Shown piece by piece: positions 1 through 10,899 of a DNA stretch of 64,000 nucleotides. Origin of the DNA: Liolophura sinensis (taxonomy: Eukaryota; Mollusca; Polyplacophora; Chitonida; Chitonidae); the NCBI RefSeq assembly GCF_032854445.1, contig NC_088295.1:15673385-15737384 (forward strand). The letters are read 5' to 3'. Made by a program: the position numbers and the translations under genes. Below the pieces are notes generated by a model, which searched no databases, was not told the DNA's origin, and was given only the letters and a program-made list of their open reading frames with translations. The first letter of the stretch is position 1; the number at the start of each line of letters is the position of its first letter.

Positions 1-623
1 ATGGTCAGCCTTGTTTGATAACCGTGTGCATGTGGAGAGAAATTTAGACGAATTCACCCTCAAAAAACAAAAACGATATCTCTTTCACAGGGTATGCATA
101 TGAAAAATAATCAGAGAAGAGTATCTGTAAACAACCTTTAATGGGTGATAAATTTATAAATTTTGACAGTTTCAATAAAATTATGTTGATGTCAATCTGC
201 TCAGTTTCGCTCACGAAGCTGGGAATTGCTCAAACTGAGGGGTTTAGCAGAAACATGCAGAAAGGCATTTGTTATCACATGGCCCTGTTCGTCAACATGT
301 ACAACACAGCACAGAAATGGTTTTGGAACTTTAGAACAAACACAGAGTTGGAAGCAACTGTATGGTATCTTGTCAATTTCTGTATATACTTCCCTGAATC
401 TGCATGATCATAAGTGGTATCATGCACAATCTACCAAAATAATACTCCATTAAAATCTAGTGTGATCAAGTAAAACAAATTACGACTTACAGTTGGATTA
501 GTTCGATATTTCTCTGACGTGGATCGATTGAAGTCTATAATCGCACCAAATCCACATCCGAGTTCGCCCCATTTAAAAGCCTAATAGTTACCTGCCCTTG
601 ACAAATATGTCGAGGATGGCTAT

Positions 624-763
624 GAGAATTACCAAAAATCTGATTCTCAGACCCATACTGCTTTGAGAAATAACCTATCGACGTTGTATTTTTGAGAATT
701 ACCAAAAATCTGATTCTCAGACCCATGCTGCTTTGAGAAATAACCTATCGACGTTGTGTTTTC
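624..763. repeat. 70-bp tandem duplication
   Basis: Two head-to-tail copies of a unit of about 70 bp start at about 624 and 694, and each begins gagaattaccaaaaatctga. They differ at only a few positions, so the duplication is recent. The rest of 1-1360 shows no recognisable gene. If temptin-like gene A is intact, this stretch would be its second intron or lie beyond its end. Confidence 0.85.
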
Positions 764-1360
764 GGTAATTGGACAGACGTGAGGGTAAGGAAGAACATGT
801 GCCAATGCAAACTTATTGAAGCCATGAAGACGTGTTTTACGGGATCTTTTGCCATAAACGCCGTGACAAACTGCTATCTATGACTGAAAAACTTTGGCAA
901 ACCTAACGTCAGAGTAATCTCAGGCAATAGGAGTAGCCGGCACGAGTTAAGTTATCTATCTAACTATAGGTGTGTCTGTAGATATATACAATCATACGTT
1001 TGATTTAAATATGGACTTGCGGCTGTCTGATGATGATAATATTATAGTCATGTGGATCTATCGACGACACACATGGAATGATCAGGATTCCGATAGTTAC
1101 AATCGTTACGTGCAGAGAAGTCAACATAAAAAGGACAATTCAATGCTGAGACGTTATCTATAGATTTCCTGCACAACCGAGCAATGGTGTGCGTGAGGAC
1201 TGTAACAAAACAAAGGAAAAATTGATCGATCGGCCAAGCACATTACGTAATTAAACAATTAAAGTGACAGGTAAAGCGTGAGGCTACCATCTCTATTATC
1301 TGTAAGAATGCAATTGTTTCCCGTCCATTTAAAAAAAGCCATGCACTCAATCATGCATAC

Positions 1361-1855
1361 CTGGATGACCTGTGGGTCTGCCCAGGCGACGGTTTGACCC
1401 GGGGGTCCAGCGGCAGAGAGCGTCGCCCAGTTCGGCACCATTAGAAATGCCATCTCCATCCGAGTCCGCCCGGCAGAGAACTGTGTTCCAGATGTAATTG
1501 TTCACTCTAAATGCCTGTAAAACACAAAGTCAGCAATATTTATCTTAATAAAACCAAAAGGGGAAGGCGAATTAAACTATGATAAGATTGGAAATTGAAA
1601 TAAATCATTGAATTGAATGCATATAAACAACTGTTGTCGAGTTGGAAAAAGATGTTCTTGCTGTCTTACCGTGCCGAATGCGTTCCTAGGCCCGCCTCCT
1701 GCAAGAGTACTGTGTCCCACCGCTGACCAGATTCCTCCACCAGCGCATGGATTGGGCACTTGGTTTCCATTCGGGATGAGCGTAGCGTACTGAGAAAAGC
1801 CATCAACATACGCAAGGCTGATGAATAACAGCGCTGCTGCAACAAGATCCTTCAT
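1361..1855 (-). CDS. Temptin-like secreted protein, gene A (5' two exons; 3' exon not found)
   Basis: Exon 1 is complement(1670..1855), 62 codons, phase 0, donor G|GTAAG. Exon 2 is complement(1361..1514), acceptor TTACAG, ending in phase 1 before GTATGC. The intron is only 155 bp. The first 19 or so residues form a signal peptide (MKDLVAAALLFISLAYVDG). The mature part has LIPNGNQVPNPC at residues 26-37, W43, AVGH at 45-48 and RNAFGT at 57-62. Exon 2 carries NN at 67-68, W71, C76, the acidic DSDGDGISNGAELGD at 79-93 (calcium-loop-like), C96 and GHPG at 111-114. This order is that of temptin, an Aplysia water-borne attractant protein, and its relatives. Start: an upstream in-frame ATG at 2017 precedes a TATA-like motif at 1946-1953, and only the 1855 ATG begins a signal peptide. 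The last exon (G-x-C-E-P in gene B) was not found in 1-1360; it may lie outside the window, or the gene may be broken. Confidence 0.78.
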
Positions 1856-1945
1856 GTCCCTAAAACAATCGTAGGTTGCACAGAGAGAAAAGTTAACTGT
1901 CTTTGATCGCTTGCTTGTTCTAACTAATGTACGATTTCGTAGATG

Positions 1946-1953
1946 TATAAATA
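1946..1953 (-). promoter_or_regulatory. TATA-like box for temptin-like gene A
   Basis: The minus strand reads TATTTATA here, about 90 bases upstream of the ATG at 1855. That would place transcription start near 1920, downstream of the longer ORF's first ATG at 2017, which supports the shorter start. The match is non-canonical. Confidence 0.35.
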
Positions 1954-2315
1954 TTCTCTTGAGTCCCTTTGCACTTTGTTTTTTTACCGTCACTGTTTGA
2001 CGTCCTTTACTCTTCAATCAAAAATTCTCACGTCCAGACCTGTCCGCCTTTTTAACTGGCTCCTTGAATTCCGGGACTTGACTGCATCATTTTGAGACGA
2101 CTTCAGCATATTGTCAAATATAAAGGTTAAAAACGTGCCAGTATTTGTTGTGCTGGTGATAAAATTCTCTTCCTTGACGGAAATTTAACCCGGACAGCCG
2201 GCTCAGTTTATCGGCTTAACACTGAACGCCCGTGGTCTGCTGCTCACAACAGGACGATGTTAGACAGCTAGCGTTGTAAAAAGTCGGGCGAGAAAGCTCA
2301 AATCGACTTGAAACT

Positions 2316-2510
2316 AAACTATTTATTTTTTTTTATTTATTTATTTGGTTGGATTTTTACGCTGAAAAAGAATATTTTTCACTTATACGACGCCGGAAAA
2401 CATTATAACAGAGCCGGAATGAAACCCACGACCATCCGCAGGCTGCTAGAGACATTCCAACGAACGACCGGAGAGCGAGACAGAGTGAGCTGGACTTGAA
2501 CTCACAGCGA
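2316..2510 (-). mobile_element. SINE family 1, 5'-truncated, diverged
   Basis: Antisense copy. It runs from a TTTATTTATTT run (the A-rich tail), through the TTTACG and CACTTATACGAC core, to ACCATCCGCAGG and the GAGCTGGACTTGAACTCAC segment. It is strongly diverged and the tRNA-like head is missing. The adjacent stretches 2020-2315 and 2520-3110 show no gene; 2700-2714 is a poly-G run. Confidence 0.85.
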
Positions 2511-3109
2511 CCAGATACGTGGCAAATTCTGAAGAAAACTTTAAACTATTACCCATAAAGCCAGTCTGCTATACCCTTATACAGGACTGTAACTATAGAA
2601 ACGCAAACTAGCGTCCATGGGTGGAAACTCTGAAAGCCCTGTTAAACTTGTTAACAAGTACGCACAGCAGCTCACAGGAGGAGGGTGTAAGGGAGGGCGT
2701 GGGGGGGGGGGGGGCATTGCAAGAAAACACCTTAACACCATCAAAAGATTACTGTCCATCTTTGTCTAACTTGGAACTGTTAAAAAACTTGCTTTTTTGT
2801 AAACAAGAAAGAAAAAACTCCCACTGAATATAAAAGCTTTATTGCTTATCAGCTCAGTTCTCCAGGATTTAATGCTAAGTATGTAGGAAAAATCAGAACG
2901 TTGTCTGAATGAAAGATTCAAAGAGCAAGCGCATGGATCTAGTGAGATATTCTCAAGCAGATATCCACTCTGTGGTAAATTTCAGTTTTGCACAGACCTC
3001 GTTGACTTGCTCAGAGTTGAACGGAGAGACTCTCAGTCCACTTCATTATTCCTGTTGACCGTAATAAAATCTGGAATGAGCTATGTAAATTGTTAATATT
3101 TCTGCATAG

Positions 3110-3215
3110 ACATGAACAGTTAGAATAAAACCCTGACTGAGGTAAATTACAAGGGACCGTGTTTCACCGGTTACGTGTGAGATTTGCCAGTTATCACACT
3201 GTCCTCGCTGCTCTG
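3110..3215 (+). repeat. Dispersed repeat family R4, copy 1
   Basis: It shares the order taaaaccc-ctgaggtaa-tttcaccggttacg-tttgcca-tatcacactgt with 15462-15600. Related antisense pieces lie at 32838-32965 and 58700-58815. Its nature is unknown. From 3220 to 4690 I see nothing I can support; the 125-codon open frame at 3374-3751 has no recognisable domain or splice context. Confidence 0.6.
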
Positions 3216-4690
3216 GTCTTATTCTCTATGCTGTACGTCCTTAATTATATTGTAACACCCCTTATGTGAATCATGACACAAATTAAAAGCCGGCAACAAA
3301 TTACTTTTGTTTAAAGTAGCTCCGTTAACGTTGTTTTTTTTCTTTTTGCTTTCTTTGTTTTCTCCGTTTCTTTGTGGCATTAGCTGAAGTAAGCTTTGCT
3401 CTGCTTGTTATTGTGCATAAACTGTTTGTTATCAGAAACGTGTCCTGTATTTCCTCACGATGGCATGAAGGTATGTCCAAATTTAGATTTACCAAAACGA
3501 AAACCTTGACATTCTTTGGAATTACATTTAATACTCTGTTATGTGAAACTATCAGTGAAAACAACGCTTTCAATTTTAAATTCTTTTTTTATATCTTTCA
3601 TTTTATGCTGACTATCTCAGTTTTAATCATCAACTGGCCATCACCAAGAGTAATGTACATCCCTGTTGGCGATATGGATCTAAGTCAGATATGGGACTTG
3701 GTGATTGAGACCTGTGAACCCATGTATTCTCTTTCCATACATGTGTCATAAGTTATGTTGCTGGCTGTGTGGAGACCCAGGCGGAGACAGCTTCGGGTGT
3801 TGATAGGCGGACAGGTGACTCAGTGATATGGGTTACCAAAGTTCATAAACAGAAAGAGTTACGTAACATGGTGTTATTTTTAGCGCCAGGGAACACTTAA
3901 CCGAACAGGGGAAACAAAAGAATGTTACGAGACACAAATAACGTCACCTGTCTGAAGTAAAGGGGACAGAAAACCAAAGCACACCAACCTACATGTTTTC
4001 AAACAATACACGAAGCAGGTATTGTACATCGTTACACGAAAGAGCGAACTGAATAATGAATTATTTTCGGTTATCATCAAATGCCACGTAACTTACTTTG
4101 AAAGAAGCAACAATCGCTCTGGTATTGAGATACGTATCGTATCAGAAATGTCAGTCGCTAACATTTGTATTGTCAGATTTCATTGAAAATGTACGAACAT
4201 GACTTAATGAAATACTAATGATTCTAGTAAAGTATCCATGGATAAAGGCGTACACGCAGTTATAGTTAACAAACGGCTGAATGAGCCCTTAAATGCGTCA
4301 CCATACTCCCACTGCACGGTGTTGTTGAACTTAAATGACGCAATGTTGTAAGTTGATGTTTTAATTTTGGCTATACGTCTCTATATTAGAACACCTATGT
4401 GTGTGAAAATGGAGTATGGTAGTGAAATCATACATTTATACTACAGAATATTGAATGGCAGCATCAGAACTTACCGTTCTTTGTATTGTTTTTAACTCTT
4501 TATTCATTAATTATAATGACAGCTGCAATCTTCACCGGCATGCCCTCATTGTACGTTTAATAACTTGTAAGGGAAACGATGTCGCACCATTTCCTCGTGT
4601 CTTTGTACTAAATACAACCGGGGCATTCGTGTTTTCAGCAAGGATACACCATTTGTATATTTATGGCACGCAGAGGAAGCTCTTATAGTA

Positions 4691-4900
4691 TTTATTTATT
4701 TATTTATTTATTTGATTGGTGTTTTACGCCGTACTCAAGAATATTTCACTTATACGACGGCGAACAGCATTATGGTGGGAGGAAACCGGGCAGAGCCCGA
4801 GGGAAACCCAGGACCATCCGCAGGTTGCTGGAAAACCTTCCCACGTACGGCCGGAGAGGAAGCCTGTATGAGCTGGACTTGAACTCACAGCGACAGGAAG
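4691..4900 (-). mobile_element. SINE family 1, near full body
   Basis: Antisense copy. The (TTTA)n tail at 4691-4717 is followed by GGTGTTTTACGCCGTACTC, the ACGACGGCGAACAGCATTAT core, GAAACCGGGCAGAGCCCG, ACCATCCGCAGG, CCCACGTACGGCCGGAGAGG and GAGCTGGACTTGAACTCAC. The tRNA-like head is absent. Confidence 0.93.
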
Positions 4901-6530
4901 CTCTTATAGACATCCATAACCCGCTATTGCTGACAGCTGATCCCACGTAATGTAAAAGACTTCTGACTCTAAGATATACAGTTTTGTCTTTGGCTAAAAT
5001 CAGCTTAATCATAGGATAACGAAGGACAACTTTGATTATGACTTCTTTCATTGCATTAGAAGCTGAGTTGAATAGCATGGCAAATATATGGATAACAACA
5101 TTTATTTATTCAGTTTCTGTATCGATACTAATGTTTGCTAAGGGTATTAGTACCTATACCGAAATGTCGCTCACTAATTAAACAGAAGTAGAATAGATCC
5201 ATATATTTGTTAAATTAACTTCGATTATACTGAGACGATGACGATTCATGCATCCATACACATTATAAGATCTCATGTTATACGTGTAGTTTAATAATTT
5301 TGTGACTATGAGGAGCAAATGTTTGTTTAGGAATTGATGGTTGGCTGGGATTGTCCACTCAAGGACCAACTGTTGGAAGGCCAATGCTATAACAGCTTTA
5401 TACCGGTATTCAATTATATCTGAAGGAAGACATTTCACCCAAATTATTGCTTTATTGAACAAGCAAAGCGGGAGTTGGCACGAGACAATATCAACGGGGA
5501 AAGATACGTCCCGATCATTGAATGAATCGAAAACGTAAGAAGAGAAGAGAGTCGTGGCGTTCGTGCTTCTCTTCCCCTTACCGTCATTATGACCCACCAG
5601 CCTCTCGCCGGGTGGAGGACCTTCCCCTGCGTCTTGCTGGCTGGGATACTTTTTAATGCGATTTAAGGATTTAAGTGTCCCGCGGTATTAAGAAGTGTTA
5701 TTTGAACTCTGGGTTAGTACTCTGAGGTGAACGTCAGCAGATCAGACTGACCTGTCTTCGTATGATTAGCTTCAGTGCTGAGAAACACTTATGCCGTAGA
5801 CTGCATCGCGGTCATTAATGACTCGTGCAAATTGTTCGGTATTGCATGTCATTGTAATTAATAATCATTCTAATTGCTTGAAGCTACGCTCCATGCTCTC
5901 CTATTTTATTCGCAAAGCTGTGCCTATGTAAAGGTGCTGATAGGCCGATACAACTTCACAACCGCATGATAGAGGTATCCACGCTTGAAGTCATTAATAG
6001 TTAGCTTCTGTATAAAACACATTCGGTTCCAAATGCACCATGGAAACGATACTTCCTCCAGATGACAAATTTAATAATTGATATTTTTAAATATGATATT
6101 TTTGATATTTTTTTAAATTTCTTAACTTTTTCGACGTTAATTGTCACCACAGTAGATCGATTCCCACCAGAATCAGAAGGAAAATAATCACCATATATTA
6201 TCCTGTTCTACAAAAGCTGTATAAAGCGATGTTTAAGAAGCATATTACATCGAGCCAGATGAACTAAAGGGATAACGTTAGTTAACAATTTTCTACTGTA
6301 TGACTTGGTATGCATATAAGGAAAACCATGGGCCAAATTGATAAAGTGTTACAACTGATAATTGTTGATAATTGTTGTTGTCTGGATAAAGTTTAAATGA
6401 TGATTCCGTTCGACGACAAGATGTTATCCCATCGTTATCTTCCTAGATGCTTAATCAAGTATGACAAATGTTGTTTCATAACTGCGCTACTGATTCGATG
6501 AACCTTTTTACATTAGACCGAGTCATCATA
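4901..6530. other. No gene seen
   Basis: The open frames here are short and lack domains. I see no RNA gene and no clear repeat apart from AT-rich sequence near 6070-6125. Base composition is like the rest of the intergenic DNA. Confidence 0.5.
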
Positions 6531-6531
6531 C

Positions 6532-6533
6532 AC

Positions 6534-6577
<44 letters not shown>

Positions 6578-6811
6578 GTTTTACGCCGTACTCAAGAATA
6601 TTTTAATTATACGACGGCAGCCAGCATTATGGTGGCAGGAAACCAGGCGGAGCCCGGAGGAAACCCACGATCATTGTTGATGACGGACCTCCCCACCTAC
6701 AGCCGGAGAGGAAGCCAGCATTAGCTGGACTTGAATTCACAACGACCGTATTGGCTCCTGGTCATTGCGCCGGGCTGGTGTGCTAAAGCCACTCGGACAC
6801 AGAGGTCCCCA
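6532..6811 (-). mobile_element. SINE family 1, near full length with tRNA-like head
   Basis: Antisense copy that starts at a (TTGA)n microsatellite (6532-6575), an unusual tail in place of (TTTA)n. The core follows with GTTTTACGCCGTACTC, the GGCAGCCAGCATTATGGTGG domain and the GGAGAGGAAGCCAGCA segment. It ends in the tRNA-like head, whose complement reads GGGGACCTCTGTGTCCGAG. It is moderately diverged. Confidence 0.92.
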
Positions 6812-8064
6812 TCATTGATTTAAACTATGTTCGTCTGCTTATTATTGTCTTGAAAAATCTGATCTGGACACTTCAAAACGATGTTAGGGTTTAGATCGGC
6901 ATACTTAGAGGTTACAGTCATACCACAAAGATGTTTCATAAATTAATGAGACCCTATTAACCTTCACATGTCTAGACATATTGTCTGTTGTATTTGAATT
7001 TAAACAGAGGTATTCCCCATTTGATTCTAAGATCTATATGTCACGTTTCAAAACGAGATCAAGATTCCTTTGCTCAAGCAGAATACAAATTATAAATAGA
7101 AATATTAATAAATCGTTTAGTTTAGTGTTAATCACAATATATCCTGCTCGCAGGAAATAACACTAGACCTGGATAAATAGGGTTTTAAGGTGTCAGGTGA
7201 CATGTTTCCGTGTAGTGGGTTTATAAAACAATTACGCCTTTTATTAAGTGTCACTGGGTGTGTCTGAATTATTACGTATAGTAAAGCTTAACCTATTTTA
7301 CACAAAATAGTCTTTTATATAAGGAAGATGGAACAGTCAGTTTAATAAAGTTGATATTGATTCATTTAAGTTCGATCTATCAGCTTTTGTCGAAAATCAG
7401 TATGCGGCATATTCGTCAAGCATAATGCTGCATTACAACGGAATAGACGTAACAAAACCTGGAGAAGGTGAGATGATTGCCAATGTGACTCTCTTGAAAT
7501 ATTTATATACTGTCAAGAAAACAACCTTGTTGAGGAACAGGAAACCCGAATGGGCAATTTCGAACACGTGATAGAAACTGTGAAACATTGATGATTCAGT
7601 GATGACATTAATGTATACAGGATGCATTCGCCAATAAGGTGCATGGTGCATCCACTGTGAGGGGCATGAAAATGAGGAAAATGAAATTGCAATCATTTAA
7701 ACCTACCACTAAAGGAAGTATGGGCGTGTAGCCGAAATTGCAATAGCTGAAAGCTGGATTGCAGAAAAACAGGGACAAAGAGTCGATACAAAGTGTGCAG
7801 CTATAACCATCCATATCTACACGTCTCTTTTAAATCCACTAAACACCAGTTTGATGCTAGCGTTCTGTGCGAAGAGAAGCGTCTATACACGGAAGCACTG
7901 CGTAGTGTTTTATTAGAACACACATCGAATGTGCTGATGTAGGTGACAATTTAACATGCAGATATTTTGTCACATTTAGCCTAGTAACAAATAATAATAA
8001 CAAAGAATCTTTTGTATTCTAAATGAAATTTATTAGAAATATCAAGATATTATTATTTGCTTTG
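6812..8064. other. No gene seen
   Basis: The open frames at 7433-7814 on the minus strand show no recognisable domain. The stretch is AT-rich with no structure I can assign. Confidence 0.45.
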
Positions 8065-8328
8065 TACAGGGTGTCCCAAAAGTCGTGCACTATACTGATT
8101 TTCATTTGTTTTTTCTGTGTTTCAGATTTAATACTGATTTTAATTTTTTTCTCTCTTTCAGAGTTAATTATGGCTAATAAACTAACAGTACAAGAAAGAG
8201 TTGAAATGGGGTTTATGTCTGGAAAAGATGGGGCAACACACCGCTCTGTAGCTCAAGCATTCAATCTCAACCTGGATGGTGCCCGACTTCTGAGACACCC
8301 AGTATATAGAAATGTTCAAAAGCTATAG
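8065..8328 (+). pseudogene. Mariner/IS630-like transposon fragment (5' terminus and HTH N-terminus)
   Basis: The fragment begins TACAGGGTGTCCCAAAAGT after a TA-like target, the typical terminal sequence of a group of mariner-like DNA transposons. An ATG at 8170 opens a short coding stretch with LTVQERVEMGFMSGKDGATH followed by RSVAQAFNLN. This resembles the N-terminal helix-turn-helix of DUF4817-type transposases. The frame breaks after about 35 residues, and no catalytic DDE/DDD region or second terminal repeat is seen. The fragment stops just short of the poly(A) signal of temptin-like gene B, so the two converge tail to tail. The family call rests on the terminus plus the HTH and is inferred. 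Confidence 0.5.
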
Positions 8329-8331
8329 CAT

Positions 8332-8337
8332 TTTATT
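8332..8337 (-). terminator. Poly(A) signal for temptin-like gene B
   Basis: AATAAA on the minus strand, about 106 bases downstream of the gene B stop at 8443-8445. No earlier AATAAA is seen after the stop, which gives a short 3' UTR. Confidence 0.65.
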
Positions 8338-8442
8338 CTGTACAGAGTGCCAATAGTGTATCACCAAAAGTCCTCAGCTGGTGTTTGATTTCAACATACT
8401 GATCACCTGAATGATTGATTCGGGTTGATGACATGAAATATA

Positions 8443-10763
8443 CTAATTAATGAATCCTTGTTCTCTGTTTGGGGCACACGGATTCAGTTGGTTTCTGCAG
8501 CGCCAGGAGTTCAAGGGTTCACAAATACCTAAAACAAACAAGCCATTTGCGGCACGTTCAGCAGGTAACCCAAAACTGGAATGGATTTCTGCTGATTTAA
8601 TGCTATAAAACGTGTTTTCATTGGAATACGCATGTGAACTATTCGCTGCAGTTTTATAGCATGGTTTGGGGCAAGTATTAACATGAAACAATATGCAGGC
8701 AAGATAATGTCACTTTTGACATTATTTCCACCCAGCATTTTGACTGCCTAGTCTCGAAGTAGGCTAATTCTTTATTGGAAACCATATTCTCTCTCCAATC
8801 TCCCTACCTTATTGTTTTATGGAAATATAAAATGGTGGTTTTACAAAAGGCTGTGTTGCCGGAAATCATTATGCTATTAGTCATACTTGTAGGCATGTGG
8901 ACGAATTATACAGTGTCTATAAATGCAATGTCAAGGTCATATACCCGGGTGTCCACGTGGCCTCCAGCGAGTCCTCTGACCTGGTCTCCACGAGCAGAAG
9001 GGGTCCCCGAGCTCTGCGCCGTTAGATCGACCATCTTGGTCGGAGTCAGTGCGGCACATCTGCCAATTCCAAACTAGATTGTTAGCCTCGAAGTCCTGTG
9101 CGGAAGAGACAGCAAATGATGAAGCTGTATTGATCAGTATAGTATTATGATGCGACAGGTGTAAGAGCATTGATTAGCGGTTTTAGGCTTGTATCAGAGA
9201 TATACATAAGTGATACTGACTCAGTTGACAGATGAGTTGAGGGCGCTTGCCTTTAAGTCAGAAAAAAAAAATAAATTACCACTAAGAAGACAGAATAGTT
9301 ATGGTAGATCAGTGATGATTTATAGGTTTATTTACTGAACCGCTGTGTGCAGGAAGCTTTCGCAATATGACCACCAACCTGACAAAACTGCTGATTTCAG
9401 CCAGAGCCCGACGTACCCAGATTCCAACGCGAGACTATTATGATCAAAAAATTCCCAGATACTATTTTTTTTACATAAATCTAATCTTCAAGGTGAAGAA
9501 AACCCCCTTTTAATGAACACTGTCGTCATTTGATATTACTGAGTTAAAACAGGCGTTGTGGATTTTCCAACTAGAAATGAATGAATTGTCACGGCTTAAC
9601 ATCGCATTGGCCCTTTCACACCAGGAAATCTGTATGTTTTCCATGTTAATGGCTTGCGGGAAGACCCGAGTATTCTAAATCCTGTTGATTTATATTTAAT
9701 AAATATTCAAGACTGCAGTCTTCATCCAATCATTGTGGAGAGAGTGCTGTCTTCATCCAATCATTCTGGAGAGTGCTGTCTTCATCCAGTTATTCTGGAG
9801 AGGATGTACATAACTACTAGTACACAAGACAGTTGTTTATTCTGACCATCATCTCAATTCTGTTTAATCTCGGAAAAATCAGATGACACTTTACAACGGC
9901 AATTTAACTTTATTTTTGTTAACTTATGTACCTATTTTGATGAGTAAATGCGCGCCATATAAACTCATTTGCATTTTGTGATCCAAAGAAACCTTCCACA
10001 TCATCCTTAGAAATGGATCCCCCAACACATACGAATATGTAAACCGGACCCTGAACATTTAAAAATGACTTTTTAAAGCGGGACGATCGCAGTATTGAAT
10101 TTGACAACACACATACGCATGTACTAATTCAAAACAATTCCACACTTGTTATAACATCTCATATGACGCATAATTCTACTACCTTTGTTGAATCAGTATT
10201 GGATTTATTTATTTGATTTGTTGTTAGAATTATTTTCCATTGCTATTGAGTGTGGCGTTAAACACCAGTCAAATAAATGAATAACAAGTCAGTCAGACTC
10301 ACAGTATTATGGTTGGAGGAAACTGGTGTGCCCTGGCTTCAACACGAACCTGTGGCAAATTAGTGACGATCCTTTCCACGTGTGACGTACAAATATGCTC
10401 ACTACATTAGCAGAAAATGGTGGTCTTACAAAGAACGTTTGACTGTGCAAGCAAACCATGCATTGTCACCTCTGGCCCCATGAACGTTGACAACGGGAGA
10501 ATCTAGAAATTCGATATCGAAGGCAGAGTTTGAAGTCGTACCTCATATGAAATGATCAACATTAATACACTTGTACTTACAGCACCAAATCTGTTAGTAG
10601 GCCCAGCACCGAGCGGAGATAAGTGTCCTACGCCAGACCAGAAGCCCTGCCCACAAGGATTGGGTACAACGTTACCATTCGGGATTGAGCCGGTCAGAGT
10701 TAAGAATGACAGGGATTGCTGAATTAGCATCATGTAACACACCACAATGTATACACAATGCAT
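8443..10763 (-). CDS. Temptin-like secreted protein, gene B (complete, 3 exons, 139 aa)
   Basis: Exons are complement(10581..10763), (8945..9095) and (8443..8528). Donors are GTAAGT and GTATAT; acceptors are CGCACAG and TTTTAG; intron phases are 0 and 1, as in gene A. The total is 420 nt. A hydrophobic leader covers about residues 1-25. The mature part has SIPNGNVVPNPC at 26-37, W42, GVGH at 44-47 and NRFG at 57-60. Exon 2 has NN at 66-67, W70, C75, DSDQDGRSNGAELGD at 78-92 and C95, then GHPG spanning the intron. Exon 3 gives ICEP at 113-116, C122 and C129. Six mature cysteines fit the disulfide-bonded temptin domain. Temptins are exported proteins; in Aplysia the founding member is part of a water-borne attractant complex. 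Function here is inferred. Start: the ATG at 10814 lies upstream of the start site expected from the TATA box at 10828-10835, so 10763 is preferred. Intron 1 (1,485 bp) holds SINE fragments. Confidence 0.9.
9716..9812. repeat. Short tandem repeat, about 32-bp unit, 3 copies
   Basis: Three copies of a unit like ctgtcttcatccaatcattc are followed by tggagag, inside intron 1 of temptin-like gene B. Confidence 0.75.
10246..10490. mobile_element. SINE fragments in intron 1 of gene B
   Basis: 10246-10283 is a plus-strand SINE tail (TGGCGTTAAACACCAGTC, then AAATAAATGAATAA). 10313-10490 is a copy of family 3: it has the GGAGGAAACTGGTGTGCCC block, then CACGTGTGACGTACA, matching 39693-39880 and 46319-46510 in order and spacing. 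Confidence 0.65.
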
Positions 10764-10827
10764 CTTCCAAACAATACTGTTCAGATCACGCCTTATAATA
10801 GCACAGCTCTTCATATATTTTCACGAT

Positions 10828-10835
10828 CTTTTATA
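10828..10835 (-). promoter_or_regulatory. TATA box for temptin-like gene B
   Basis: A canonical TATAAAAG on the minus strand. It predicts a start site near 10805 and a 5' UTR of about 40 nt before the ATG at 10763. Confidence 0.65.
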
Positions 10836-10899
10836 CAATTTATTTTAAATTCATAATTTTTGTACATTTTGTGTATCGCACCAACTACGGTTTTCTAAG

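Noticed and set aside
1..1360. Third exon of temptin-like gene A
   Set aside because: Looked for an acceptor followed by a phase-1 x-C-E-P codon run on the minus strand; every candidate hit a stop or lacked an acceptor.
3374..3751. 125-codon plus-strand open frame
   Set aside because: AT-rich, no recognisable domain, no promoter or splice support; a chance frame is likely.
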